From CAJBLF01 sp964542965 (lineage in GTDB: Bacteria > Patescibacteriota > Gracilibacteria > Absconditabacterales > Absconditicoccaceae): a stretch of 20,115 nucleotides of DNA. The notes under the pieces are model-generated. The model was not told the DNA's origin, made no database searches, and saw nothing but the letters and a program-made list of their open reading frames with translations. Of the stretch, positions 1 to 6,592 are shown piece by piece. Within the stretch, counting starts at the first letter, position 1. Every line of letters begins with the position of its first letter. Where the stretch lies: NCBI GenBank assembly GCA_964542965.1, contig CAZIVH010000018.1, forward strand, positions 1 to 20,115, in the 5' to 3' direction. The translations under genes and the position numbers were made by a program.

Positions 1-1363
1 GTTCTCCTTTCTCGATCGTTTCCATTTTCCTGTGATCGGTCACGATAGCAAGGATGCCGTTCTTGAAAAATCAGGATTTTTTCAATTGCAGATAGAAATA
101 ATAGAGGCTTTTGTCTGAATATCTAAGCGCTGATTTTTCAGTTTTACCATATGGCGTGTTGTACGGTTTGTGAAACGATATGCTTTGCAGGACGACAAAA
201 TATGCGCCTGTCTGTTGCTGTATGGTTTCTAGGGTTTTATTGTAGAGGATGTGATCGGGAGCAGCATCAAAGACGTATTTTTTTTGTTGTTCAAATGCTT
301 CCTTTCCGATGATGGTATCGAATCCCACCGAAGAGATGAACTCTTTCTGTCCAAGGAAATCGATATCTACGGCACTGAGAAATATAGAGGTGTAGCCCTG
401 TTTCTTAAAAAACAGCGGAAGACTTTCCGTGAAATTCTTGAATCCTGAATATGCTCCCACGCTATATCAGAAAAGCTTGATAGGCTCGATACCCATGAGC
501 AGTCCGATATGTGCGGTATCTGAGGTGCATCCGTTGTTGATGAAATTCGTAAAGGTGATGCCTTGCTGTTGGATACGATCGAAATACGGCAAATTGTCAT
601 ATTTTTTTCCTACGCTGAGAGAATCTATCGGCGACAATGATTCCGCAAAGACGACGATGATGTTCGGTTGATGGTCTGATCATTTTTTTCTGCTGAAGAA
701 TTTTTCATACGTATCGGGGATGCTTTCTTCGCTGATTTCCGAGAACTGATCTCTGATGGCTGAGACATTGATAGAGAGGATATTGTCAGGGATAGAGCTT
801 AATCCTCCAGGCGCATAGATCCCCACTCAGATACACCCGAGCGCAAAGACAATGAAATATGATCATAGGATTATTTTCTGTCTTTTCTTGAATTTAGCGC
901 TCTGGACGATGAAGAACGCTATCATGCCGAGTATGCAGAGCATAAAGATGCTGGTGATCACAAGTCAGAAAAAATCGTTCAATGAAGGAGCGAGGAATTG
1001 TTTGATGTCCAAAAGCGATATCCTGCTTTGGAAGAAAGACATCGTGAAAATATCGAGGACGAAGAGCAAAAATATTCAGCTTATGATGATGTTGATGATA
1101 ATCTTGATAAAATTCCTATTGATCAAAAGGTTGATGGCTATCAGTCAGAGGATGACGAGACAGACGACGAAATCGCTGATGAAATATCCGAGATAGTGTG
1201 CAACGATTTGAGATGAATTCACTCACTCGAATATCTTGCCATATGACGCAATCAAGACTATCTGTTTCACTAACAGAAAAAAAAACGAGAGCACCGCAAG
1301 AGTCCTTCCATAAAATGGCGTGGCGCGTATAGACTTGGCTATATAAGAAAATGTTTTTGCCAT
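1..1363 (-). CDS. LtaS-like membrane phosphoglycerol transferase / sulfatase-fold protein, C-terminus cut by window edge
   Basis: With TGA=Gly this is one open frame of at least 454 residues running off the left edge. The N-terminal half has about five hydrophobic segments (roughly residues 21-40, 59-80, 86-107, 132-154, 165-185), the topology of lipoteichoic acid synthases. The extracellular half carries sulfatase-fold motifs: NIIVVFAESLS (about 234-244, metal-binding Glu), NGCTSDTAHIG (about 277-287, the expected nucleophilic Thr), and near the edge AIVTDHRKM, the DH metal-ligand motif. The family moves phosphoglycerol or related groups onto envelope polymers outside the membrane. Nine glycines are TGA. 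The ATG at 1363 is chosen because it starts the predicted membrane protein cleanly; no Shine-Dalgarno is visible. It lies 72 bp downstream of the nuclease gene on the same strand. The exact substrate cannot be told from sequence. Confidence 0.82.
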
Positions 1364-1435
1364 ATTGTGTTTTGTTTCGTGAATACAAAAAACTACTGCG
1401 GAGATAGTAATTTTTCGTTCGTAGTTTGCAACTAT

Positions 1436-2638
1436 TTATTCCTTATTTGCTGTACCTCTCAAGGTTCGACTTACGGACTTCACGGCAGCCTCGCCGAGCT
1501 GATCAAGAGACAATGTATGTTCTTTGACTAATTTTTGCAGCTTGAACCTATCAAGCTCCATCGCCTCATTCAATAGTCATAATTCTCCCAAAATCTCTTT
1601 CACTTTTTCTTTGTCCTCGATACTGATATTCTCTTGTTTGCTCGCAGAGATTTTTCCGGTGTTTCAGAATAATTTCAAAAGATCGTGCTCCTCTATATAT
1701 TCTACCAAAATATTTTTTATCAGATCTTTATCACGTTTGGCCTGGGATTCCTGTTTACTCAATTCAACGTACTCATCGACTAATCCTTTGATCGTTTTCT
1801 CTCCCAATTCTCCTCCTACGACTTCGTCATCGAACTTCAGATGTGCAAAAAGTGGACACAGCGAATAATATTCGCAGTATCTACAATACGTATTTTCCTT
1901 CGGCTCAAAACATTTTCTATCTCCCATATTGTAGGCAAACTTTTTCGCTTCGATTTCAGCGATAGTGTCTGCGTATTTTTTCGTGACGGTAGCCAAAAGG
2001 TCATCAGTGATCTCCCATTCGTCCATCAAGTCAAAGTGAAGATAATGGAGTCTGGCTTTGATAGTTTTAAAATATTTCGCATAGTTCTGTTGTACTCACA
2101 AAGCATACAAAGTTAGCTGTTCTCTATATTCTTCCTTGCTCTCTACGGGCAAATTTTTGTTCGTCTTATAATCATTGATGACAAAACATTCTCCTTCTTT
2201 GTCCAATCTATCGATGAACCCACGAAATTTTGTCTGGTCGTTCAGATCAAAAACAATCTGCTGCTCTGTCGCTACGACACTGATATTTTCAAATGGACTA
2301 TATGTATCATAGTAGTTGGCGATGTAATGGATACCTCTGCGAATGTAGTCTTCGAGTGTTTGTTCTCATTTTAGTTGCAGTTCCTTTTCTTTGGTCGCTT
2401 CAGCGATTTCGCTATCTCGCTGCTCCTTGAATTTCGCCAAAAGTTCATCCTTGCTTGGAACTTTAAACACATTCACCTGATTATACAACCGTTCCAATGC
2501 TGCGTGCACGCTATGCCCGAGAATCAGATCCGGACTTGATTCAAACTCCTTTTCCTGGATCTTGTCGACATATTTATATTGATACTTGCGTGGACATTGC
2601 AAGAAGGTCTGAGTTTGCGAGAAGGAGTAGACGGACAT
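1436..2638 (-). CDS. PD-(D/E)XK nuclease, RecB/AddB/Cas4-like with Fe-S cysteine set
   Basis: This is a 400-residue protein once four TGA codons are read as Gly; stop is TAA. It opens with the YSFSQTQTFLQCPRKYQYKY block typical of the PDDEXK_1 superfamily. The nuclease motifs follow in order: GHSVHAALE (His about 42-46), GFIDRLD (Asp about 143), INDYKTNK (Asp156-x-Lys158), and EQLTLYALG (the QxxxY helix, about 173-181). Cys15 plus C252, C255 and C261 (spacing C-x2-C-x5-C) match the iron-sulfur staple seen in AddB and Cas4 nucleases. No helicase domain and no cas genes are nearby, so it is a free-standing exonuclease-like protein whose role (repair, or part of an AddAB-like complex encoded elsewhere) is inference. 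The C-terminal 130 residues are helical and charged. It is followed by the LtaS-like gene on the same strand. Confidence 0.85.
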
Positions 2639-2645
2639 GACTTCA

Positions 2646-2775
2646 AAACTAATTAATAATTAAAAATGAATAATGAATAATGTCGGTATTTGCTGGAATG
2701 AACTATTGTAAGAATATAATAGTTTGTGATGTTTCAAAAGTCCAAAATCATTCATCATTAATCATTCATCGTTCA
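2646..2775. repeat. Intergenic hairpin repeat, copy 1
   Basis: AT-rich element with flanks that are inverted repeats of each other (AATGAATAATGAATAATG on the left, CATCATTAATCATTCAT on the right). A shared core reads AATAATGTCGGTATTTGCT, followed by an imperfect palindrome (AACTATT...AATAGTT). Related copies lie at about 11648 and 13075. This copy sits in the leader between the predicted minus-strand promoter and the nuclease start codon. Confidence 0.6.
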
Positions 2776-2781
2776 TTAGTC

Positions 2782-2809
2782 TGTATATAGTTTTGTGAAA
2801 GGGTTGCAA
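2782..2809 (-). promoter_or_regulatory. Predicted sigma-70-type promoter for the nuclease / LtaS-like pair
   Basis: On the minus strand TTGCAA (2804-2809) and TATACA (2782-2787) are separated by 16 bp. It points at the nuclease gene starting at 2638, leaving a leader of about 135 nt that contains repeat copy 1. Confidence 0.5.
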
Positions 2810-2834
2810 GATGGACGTGGTCCACCCGGGTACG

Positions 2835-2860
2835 TAGCACTCCGACAAAAAAATACTAAA
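2835..2860 (+). promoter_or_regulatory. Decayed CIRCE-like element, near-copy of the dnaK operator
   Basis: TAGCACTC followed by CGACAAAAA and a damaged right arm (AATACTAA in place of AAGTGCTAA). The 18 nt from 2836 are identical to those from 6464 in the dnaK operator, including the normally variable spacer, and the T-rich sequence after it is also similar. No chaperone gene is adjacent. It marks the left end of the AT-rich island. Confidence 0.6.
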
Positions 2861-2905
2861 AAAATTTTTTGTTTTTTCATAGTAATAGACGATATTATCA
2901 TTTGT

Positions 2906-3913
2906 TTATAAGGATAGTAATGACTTGCTATTTAAATAGAATGCCTGTTCAATTTCTTTATCTTTTAATAGAGAAAGCAATAGTTTTATTGTTTCAGTTT
3001 GCACATTAATAATTTCTTTCATATTAATGTGTAAAAATTTTATTATTTCATCATTTTGTGTTTTATTGATTCGAGGATATGATGATTTCGATATCATCTT
3101 TAATTTGTTGTTTCTTCATGGAAGAATAATTCATTTCATTAATCAGATAGGTAAATCCGATCAATAAAGAAATTTATTTTTATTTATTTTGTTCAAAAGA
3201 ATCGCTAGAAAATTCTTACTATTTACTCATGATACATCAAAATAGATATTATCGATATAATTTGCCTTTTCTAAAGAATTACCATATTCATTTGATTTAC
3301 CAAAGCATTTTTGAATATTACCTCAATGTGCTATTATAAATCTTATATAAGGATATTTTTTTGCCAAAAAAACCAATTCGTCTATATTATGTATTATACT
3401 TAGAGGAAGATGAAGTATGATTGGTAATCATAAATTATTGGCGTTTTGAAGTATGTGATCGGGAAACACGTCTATTATATTTGTGTCAGTATGTGAATAG
3501 GAGTACATTTTCAATCACTTTCGAAATCAAGAATGTAATTGGTCGATTGTATAAGGAATATTTTTTTTGTCTCAAAGCAGGAATTTTGTTATGTTCAATG
3601 GATTTGAAGTTTGAATGTAGGTGTTGTTTGTTTGAATGTCAGAGTTTGGGTTTGGCATACCAAAAACAACGTTATGCATGATTTTGTTTTCAAAAAAAAC
3701 ATAATTTGTTTTTTGAAGATCTTCAAAAGAAAACTCATCATAGAGATTTGTCATAGTGGTGTATAAATTATCACCCGATTTGTTGATAATATGATCTTGC
3801 AGAAAAACATGTGTATGAATATCAATTATTTTGTTGGGCAATGAATCATTTAGCTTTTGAATGGCTTTATTTTCTTGCGGTTTCATATGTAATTCGTTTA
3901 ATATTTTTATCAT
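2906..3913 (-). CDS. Amidohydrolase-superfamily metal-dependent hydrolase
   Basis: This 335-residue protein appears only when ten in-frame TGA codons are read as Gly. It has the metal-ligand series of the amidohydrolase (amidohydrolase_2-like) TIM barrel: IIDIHTHV (HxH at about 33-35), PIILHLP (His after strand 5), FIIAHGG (His after strand 6) and LYGSDLP (Asp after strand 8). TGA supplies the first Gly of AHGG and the Gly of GSDLP, confirming the code. The last 60 or so residues form a charged helical tail. It is divergent from the precursor peptides, about 157 bp from the first one. A cassette role is possible (trimming or modifying the peptide) but unproven, and its heavy TGA use sets it apart from the precursor and maturase genes. 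The substrate is unknown. No Shine-Dalgarno is seen. Confidence 0.82.
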
Positions 3914-3960
3914 AGAATTTTACAAAATAAGTAATATAAAATATTTACATATAATAAATA

Positions 3961-3988
3961 TATATATTATATGCTATGGAATTTTCAA
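3961..3988 (-). promoter_or_regulatory. Possible promoter of the amidohydrolase gene
   Basis: Minus-strand TTGAAA (3983-3988) and TATATA (3961-3966), spacer 16 bp, about 50 bp before the start at 3913. The surroundings are very AT-rich, so chance matches are easy. Confidence 0.35.
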
Positions 3989-3999
3989 GTAAAAATAAA

Positions 4000-4027
4000 T
4001 TGAATTATAAATTGATATAAATATACT
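4000..4027 (+). promoter_or_regulatory. Promoter of precursor peptide 1
   Basis: TTGAAT (4000-4005), 16 bp, TATACT (4022-4027). The same hexamers and spacing recur before the second precursor, and the surrounding 50 bp are nearly identical, so the promoter was duplicated with the gene. Confidence 0.7.
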
Positions 4028-4069
4028 ACAACTAGTAGAAAAACATAAATTAAAAAGGAGGAAATTAAA

Positions 4070-4240
4070 ATGGGAAATTCAAAGAAAAAGGTTAATTTTT
4101 TAACCAAAAGAAAACCTTACATTAGAAGGCATACAGTTCAGACAGTACTTTTAAAAGAGAAGCCAAAAGCTGAACGTTATGCGCTTTGTGGACCCGGTTG
4201 TGGAAGTTGTAATTGTTCATGTGCCGGCGGAGATGATTAA
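4070..4240 (+). CDS. RiPP precursor peptide 1, Cys/Gly-rich core (56 aa)
   Basis: ATG at 4070 follows a consensus AGGAGG (4056-4061) by 8 nt; stop is TAA. The first 30 or so residues form a basic leader (KKKVNFLTKRKPYIRRHTVQ, then TVLLKE) almost identical to that of the second precursor. The C-terminal core diverges: YALCGPGCGSCNCSCAGGDD, with five cysteines in about a dozen residues. A conserved leader plus variable Cys-rich core beside a radical SAM/SPASM enzyme is the usual form of a sactipeptide or ranthipeptide-type precursor. No TGA glycine codons occur. It has its own promoter and terminator. I do not recognise a named precursor family; the thioether class, and whether the product is a toxin, signal or metal binder, are unknown. 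Confidence 0.82.
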   Translation: MGNSKKKVNFLTKRKPYIRRHTVQTVLLKEKPKAERYALCGPGCGSCNCSCAGGDD

Positions 4241-4252
4241 CAGGAATTTTTT

Positions 4253-4283
4253 GAGAGAAAGTTTTCTTTCTCTCATTTTTTTT
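4253..4283 (+). terminator. Rho-independent terminator after precursor 1
   Basis: GAGAGAAAG (4253-4261), loop TTTT, CTTTCTCTC (4266-4274), then a T-run. It separates the two precursor transcripts. Confidence 0.85.
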
Positions 4284-4307
4284 ATAGAATATAAATATTA
4301 GAATAAG

Positions 4308-4335
4308 TTGAATTAAAGATTGATATAAATATACT
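4308..4335 (+). promoter_or_regulatory. Promoter of precursor peptide 2
   Basis: TTGAAT (4308-4313), 16 bp, TATACT (4330-4335), a duplicate of the promoter of precursor 1. Confidence 0.7.
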
Positions 4336-4377
4336 ATAACCAGTAGAAAAACACAAATTAAATAGGAGAAAATTAAA

Positions 4378-4581
4378 ATGAAAACTTCAAAGAAAAAGGT
4401 TAACTTTTTAACCAAAAGAAAACCTTACATTAGAAGGCATACAGTTCAAACAGTGCTTTTAAAAGAGATGCCCAAAACTGAACTTTATGCTATTTGTGGA
4501 ACTGGTGGCTGTTCAAGTAGTTGTAGCTCTTCTTGTGGAACTGGATCTTGTGGAAGCTGTAGTTGTGGGTCTGATGGTTAA
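4378..4581 (+). CDS. RiPP precursor peptide 2, Cys/Ser/Gly-rich core (67 aa)
   Basis: This is a tandem paralogue of precursor 1. ATG at 4378 lies 8 nt after AGGAGA; stop is TAA. Residues 4-30 match precursor 1 exactly, then the sequence diverges into a longer core with seven cysteines spaced by Ser and Gly (YAICGTGGCSSSC, then SSSCGTGSC, then GSCSCGSDG). Conservation of the leader with divergence of the core fits a leader recognised by one shared maturase. The core is glycine-rich, yet every glycine uses a GGN codon, none TGA, unlike the neighbouring native genes. It has its own promoter and terminator. Confidence 0.83.
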   Translation: MKTSKKKVNFLTKRKPYIRRHTVQTVLLKEMPKTELYAICGTGGCSSSCSSSCGTGSCGSCSCGSDG

Positions 4582-4596
4582 AAAATTGTGTTGTCT

Positions 4597-4622
4597 GGGA
4601 AAGCATTTCTTTCCCATTTTTT
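4597..4622 (+). terminator. Rho-independent terminator after precursor 2
   Basis: GGGAAAG (4597-4603), loop CATTT, CTTTCCC (4609-4615), then ATTTTTT. Confidence 0.85.
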
Positions 4623-4636
4623 AATTAATTTTTTAA

Positions 4637-4664
4637 TTGACTTTATTTGATAAATATATATCAT
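4637..4664 (+). promoter_or_regulatory. Promoter of the radical SAM maturase
   Basis: TTGACT (4637-4642), 16 bp, TATCAT (4659-4664). The leader that follows (4665-4720) consists of short A-rich direct repeats (TTGTAAAATAAAAAA twice, CACACAAAATRAAAAAC twice) and has no Shine-Dalgarno. Confidence 0.6.
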
Positions 4665-4720
4665 ATTGTAAAATAAAAAAATTGTAAAATAAAAAACACA
4701 CAAAATAAAAAACACACAAA

Positions 4721-5740
4721 ATGAAAAACAAAACGAAACATGGGTTTGGATTACAGTTACATATAACAGATGACTGTGATCAGCGTTGTGTTCATTGTTA
4801 TATTTTCAATGATCCAACTTTTAAGAGGAACAATCTATCCATCAAGGATATTTCCTTGATAGTTAAAAAATTCAAAAAATTTTGTAAATCAATCGATTGT
4901 TATCCCTCAATAGCTATCACTGGAGGTGATCCTTTGATAAGAAAAGATATCTGGGATATACTTGAAATTCTAAAAAAAAATAACATAGAATTTGATATCT
5001 TAGGTAACCCGTTTCATATAACGGATGTTGTTGCCAAGAAACTCAAAGATTACGGATGTTATAAATATCAGTTGTCGATTGATGGAATGAAAAAAACACA
5101 TGATTCTTTGAGAAAAAGCGGATCGTTTGATAAGACAATATCAGCAATCAAGATATTGCAAAACGCTCATATCAAAGCACATGTAATGATGACTGTTTCA
5201 AAGATGAATTACGAAGAGGTGATTGATGTGATAAGATATGTATCTGCTATACCTGTAGATGGATTTGCTTTTGCAAGATATTGTCCAACTTCTTTGGAGG
5301 AAGCTAAATATAACATTGAACCTCAAAAATACAGAAGTTTCTTATCTTCTGTTTGGTCTGTTTATGAAGAATTGGCAAATGGAAAAACTAAATTCTTCTT
5401 GAAAGATCATTTGTGGACACCATTCCTCTATGAAAATGGACTGTTTGAAACAAGGGAAGAAGATATGATATTTGAAGGGTGTGGATGTGGTATTCGTCAT
5501 CTGACAGTTCTAGCTGACGGTACAATATATGCTTGCCGAAGGTTTAAGAGCGCTATTGGTAATGCATTGGATGATGATTTCAGTGATGTTTTCAATGGTC
5601 ATCAAATGAACCAGTATCGTGATTTCGAGAAGATGGAATGTTATCCTTGCGAGCTATTTAATTATTGCAGAGGATGTCCTGCCGTAGCTTATGGAACATA
5701 TGGATCTTTTTATAAAAAAGATCCCCAATGTTGGCGATAA
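4721..5740 (+). CDS. Radical SAM/SPASM peptide maturase
   Basis: A 339-residue enzyme with the radical SAM cluster motif CDQRCVHC (C19, C23, C26), a GGDP motif (68-71), and the QLSIDGMKKTHDSLRKSGSF block (117-136) typical of SPASM-type peptide maturases. The C-terminal SPASM region holds many cysteines (C254, C256, C272, C307, C310, C316, C319, C337), enough for two auxiliary 4Fe-4S clusters. Such enzymes use S-adenosylmethionine to form thioether or similar crosslinks on Cys-rich precursors, and the two peptides just upstream are the obvious substrates. No RRE-like N-terminal domain is apparent, since the rSAM motif starts near residue 19. None of its roughly two dozen glycines is TGA, so the gene reads the same in the standard code. 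It has its own promoter and a strong terminator, and no transporter or protease gene follows. Confidence 0.9.
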   Translation: MKNKTKHGFGLQLHITDDCDQRCVHCYIFNDPTFKRNNLSIKDISLIVKKFKKFCKSIDCYPSIAITGGDPLIRKDIWDILEILKKNNIEFDILGNPFHITDVVAKKLKDYGCYKYQLSIDGMKKTHDSLRKSGSFDKTISAIKILQNAHIKAHVMMTVSKMNYEEVIDVIRYVSAIPVDGFAFARYCPTSLEEAKYNIEPQKYRSFLSSVWSVYEELANGKTKFFLKDHLWTPFLYENGLFETREEDMIFEGCGCGIRHLTVLADGTIYACRRFKSAIGNALDDDFSDVFNGHQMNQYRDFEKMECYPCELFNYCRGCPAVAYGTYGSFYKKDPQCWR

Positions 5741-5748
5741 TTGTAATG

Positions 5749-5779
5749 CCTCTTTAGTTCTTCTAAAGAGGTTTTTTTT
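5749..5779 (+). terminator. Rho-independent terminator after the radical SAM gene
   Basis: CCTCTTTAG (5749-5757), loop TTCTT, CTAAAGAGG (5763-5771), then eight T. Confidence 0.92.
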
Positions 5780-5828
5780 ATGGAATTTTAAATCAGGAAA
5801 TATATACATATATAGATTTTACTTATTG

Positions 5829-6389
5829 ATGTGTAACATGTTCGATATAAATCTCTATTTGAGTAACATATTTAATAATCATAATATCCGTTCTGTTCTT
5901 GATTTATGATGAGGAAATTGAAAATATAGTGTATATGCAGCAAGTTATGGTTGTAATGTTGTTACGGTAGATAGTAACAATATGCAGGGATATTTCTATC
6001 CTATATATTTGAAACAACATCCTAAGATAACATTTATCCAGGAAGACATTATCCGTTTTATAACAGATCATCCAAAAGAAAAAACATATGATTTGATTAT
6101 GATAATAAATGTAATTGTATTTTTGGAGAAGAAAATTTTTATTAAGATTTTGCCAAAAATATTAGATCTTTTGCATGACAAGTGAACGCTTATTATCTCT
6201 TTCTTTTTTGAAGACGATGAAACGATGTCCAAAAATACAAAACTTTCTTTTTATGAGTTCGATGATTTTGTGTTACCTACATGATATCAAATAGTCAGAA
6301 AGGAAAATGAAATAGTGGAGGATATACATAAACCATATGGTGTACATAAACATCATGTATGATATATTGAGATACAGAAAGTATGGTAA
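5829..6389 (+). CDS. Class I SAM-dependent methyltransferase (small, TehB-like size)
   Basis: Translating through six TGA codons as Gly gives 186 residues. Motif I is built largely from recoded codons: VLDLGGGNGKYS (about 28-39) is encoded with TGA TGA GGA AAT TGA. Under the standard code it would be cut exactly at the cofactor loop. VVTVDSNN (acidic strand-2 end) and YDLIMIINVIVFLE (motif IV-like) follow, as in the Methyltransf_11/TehB group. The target is unknown. It lies after the maturase terminator, so it is not obviously co-transcribed with the peptide genes, but it sits within the same AT-rich island. ATG at 5829 is chosen; 5838 is an alternative. No Shine-Dalgarno. Confidence 0.78.
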
Positions 6390-6407
6390 GTATAGTAAGT
6401 ATAGTAA
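6381..6407 (+). repeat. 9-bp tandem repeat (GTATRGTAA x3) over the methyltransferase stop codon
   Basis: Units at 6381, 6390 and 6399; the first contains the TAA stop of the methyltransferase gene. Copy-number change would not alter the protein. Confidence 0.75.
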
Positions 6408-6461
6408 GTATCATTGTTATTGCTTATAGAAAGATAAAAAATATCATAGTAAGAGAAGCAA

Positions 6462-6488
6462 ATAGCACTCCGACAAAAAAAGTGCTAA
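6462..6488 (+). promoter_or_regulatory. CIRCE operator (HrcA site) of dnaK
   Basis: ATAGCACTC, 9-bp spacer, AAGTGCTAA, against the consensus TTAGCACTC-N9-GAGTGCTAA: 16 of 18 arm positions match. It lies just upstream of the dnaK -35 box. This predicts heat-shock control by an HrcA repressor encoded elsewhere. Confidence 0.88.
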
Positions 6489-6495
6489 AAAAGTC

Positions 6496-6523
6496 TTGCA
6501 TTTTTTTGTAGCATGATTATACT
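6496..6523 (+). promoter_or_regulatory. dnaK promoter
   Basis: TTGCAT (6496-6501), 16 bp, TATACT (6518-6523), directly after CIRCE and about 70 bp before the dnaK start. Confidence 0.7.
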
Positions 6524-6592
6524 ATACGTGCTATCATTTTTTTTATAGCGCCAAAAAGTTACTTACCTTTTACTTATTTACTATATATTACT

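Noticed and set aside
2810..2832. Palindrome TGGACGTGGTCCA and GC-rich patch as a possible tRNA
   Set aside because: Too short, no acceptor stem or T-loop; left as an unexplained short hairpin upstream of the decayed CIRCE.
4122..4415. 97-codon minus-strand ORF across the two precursor genes
   Set aside because: It overlaps both promoters and the terminator and arises from the opposite strand of the duplicated leader.
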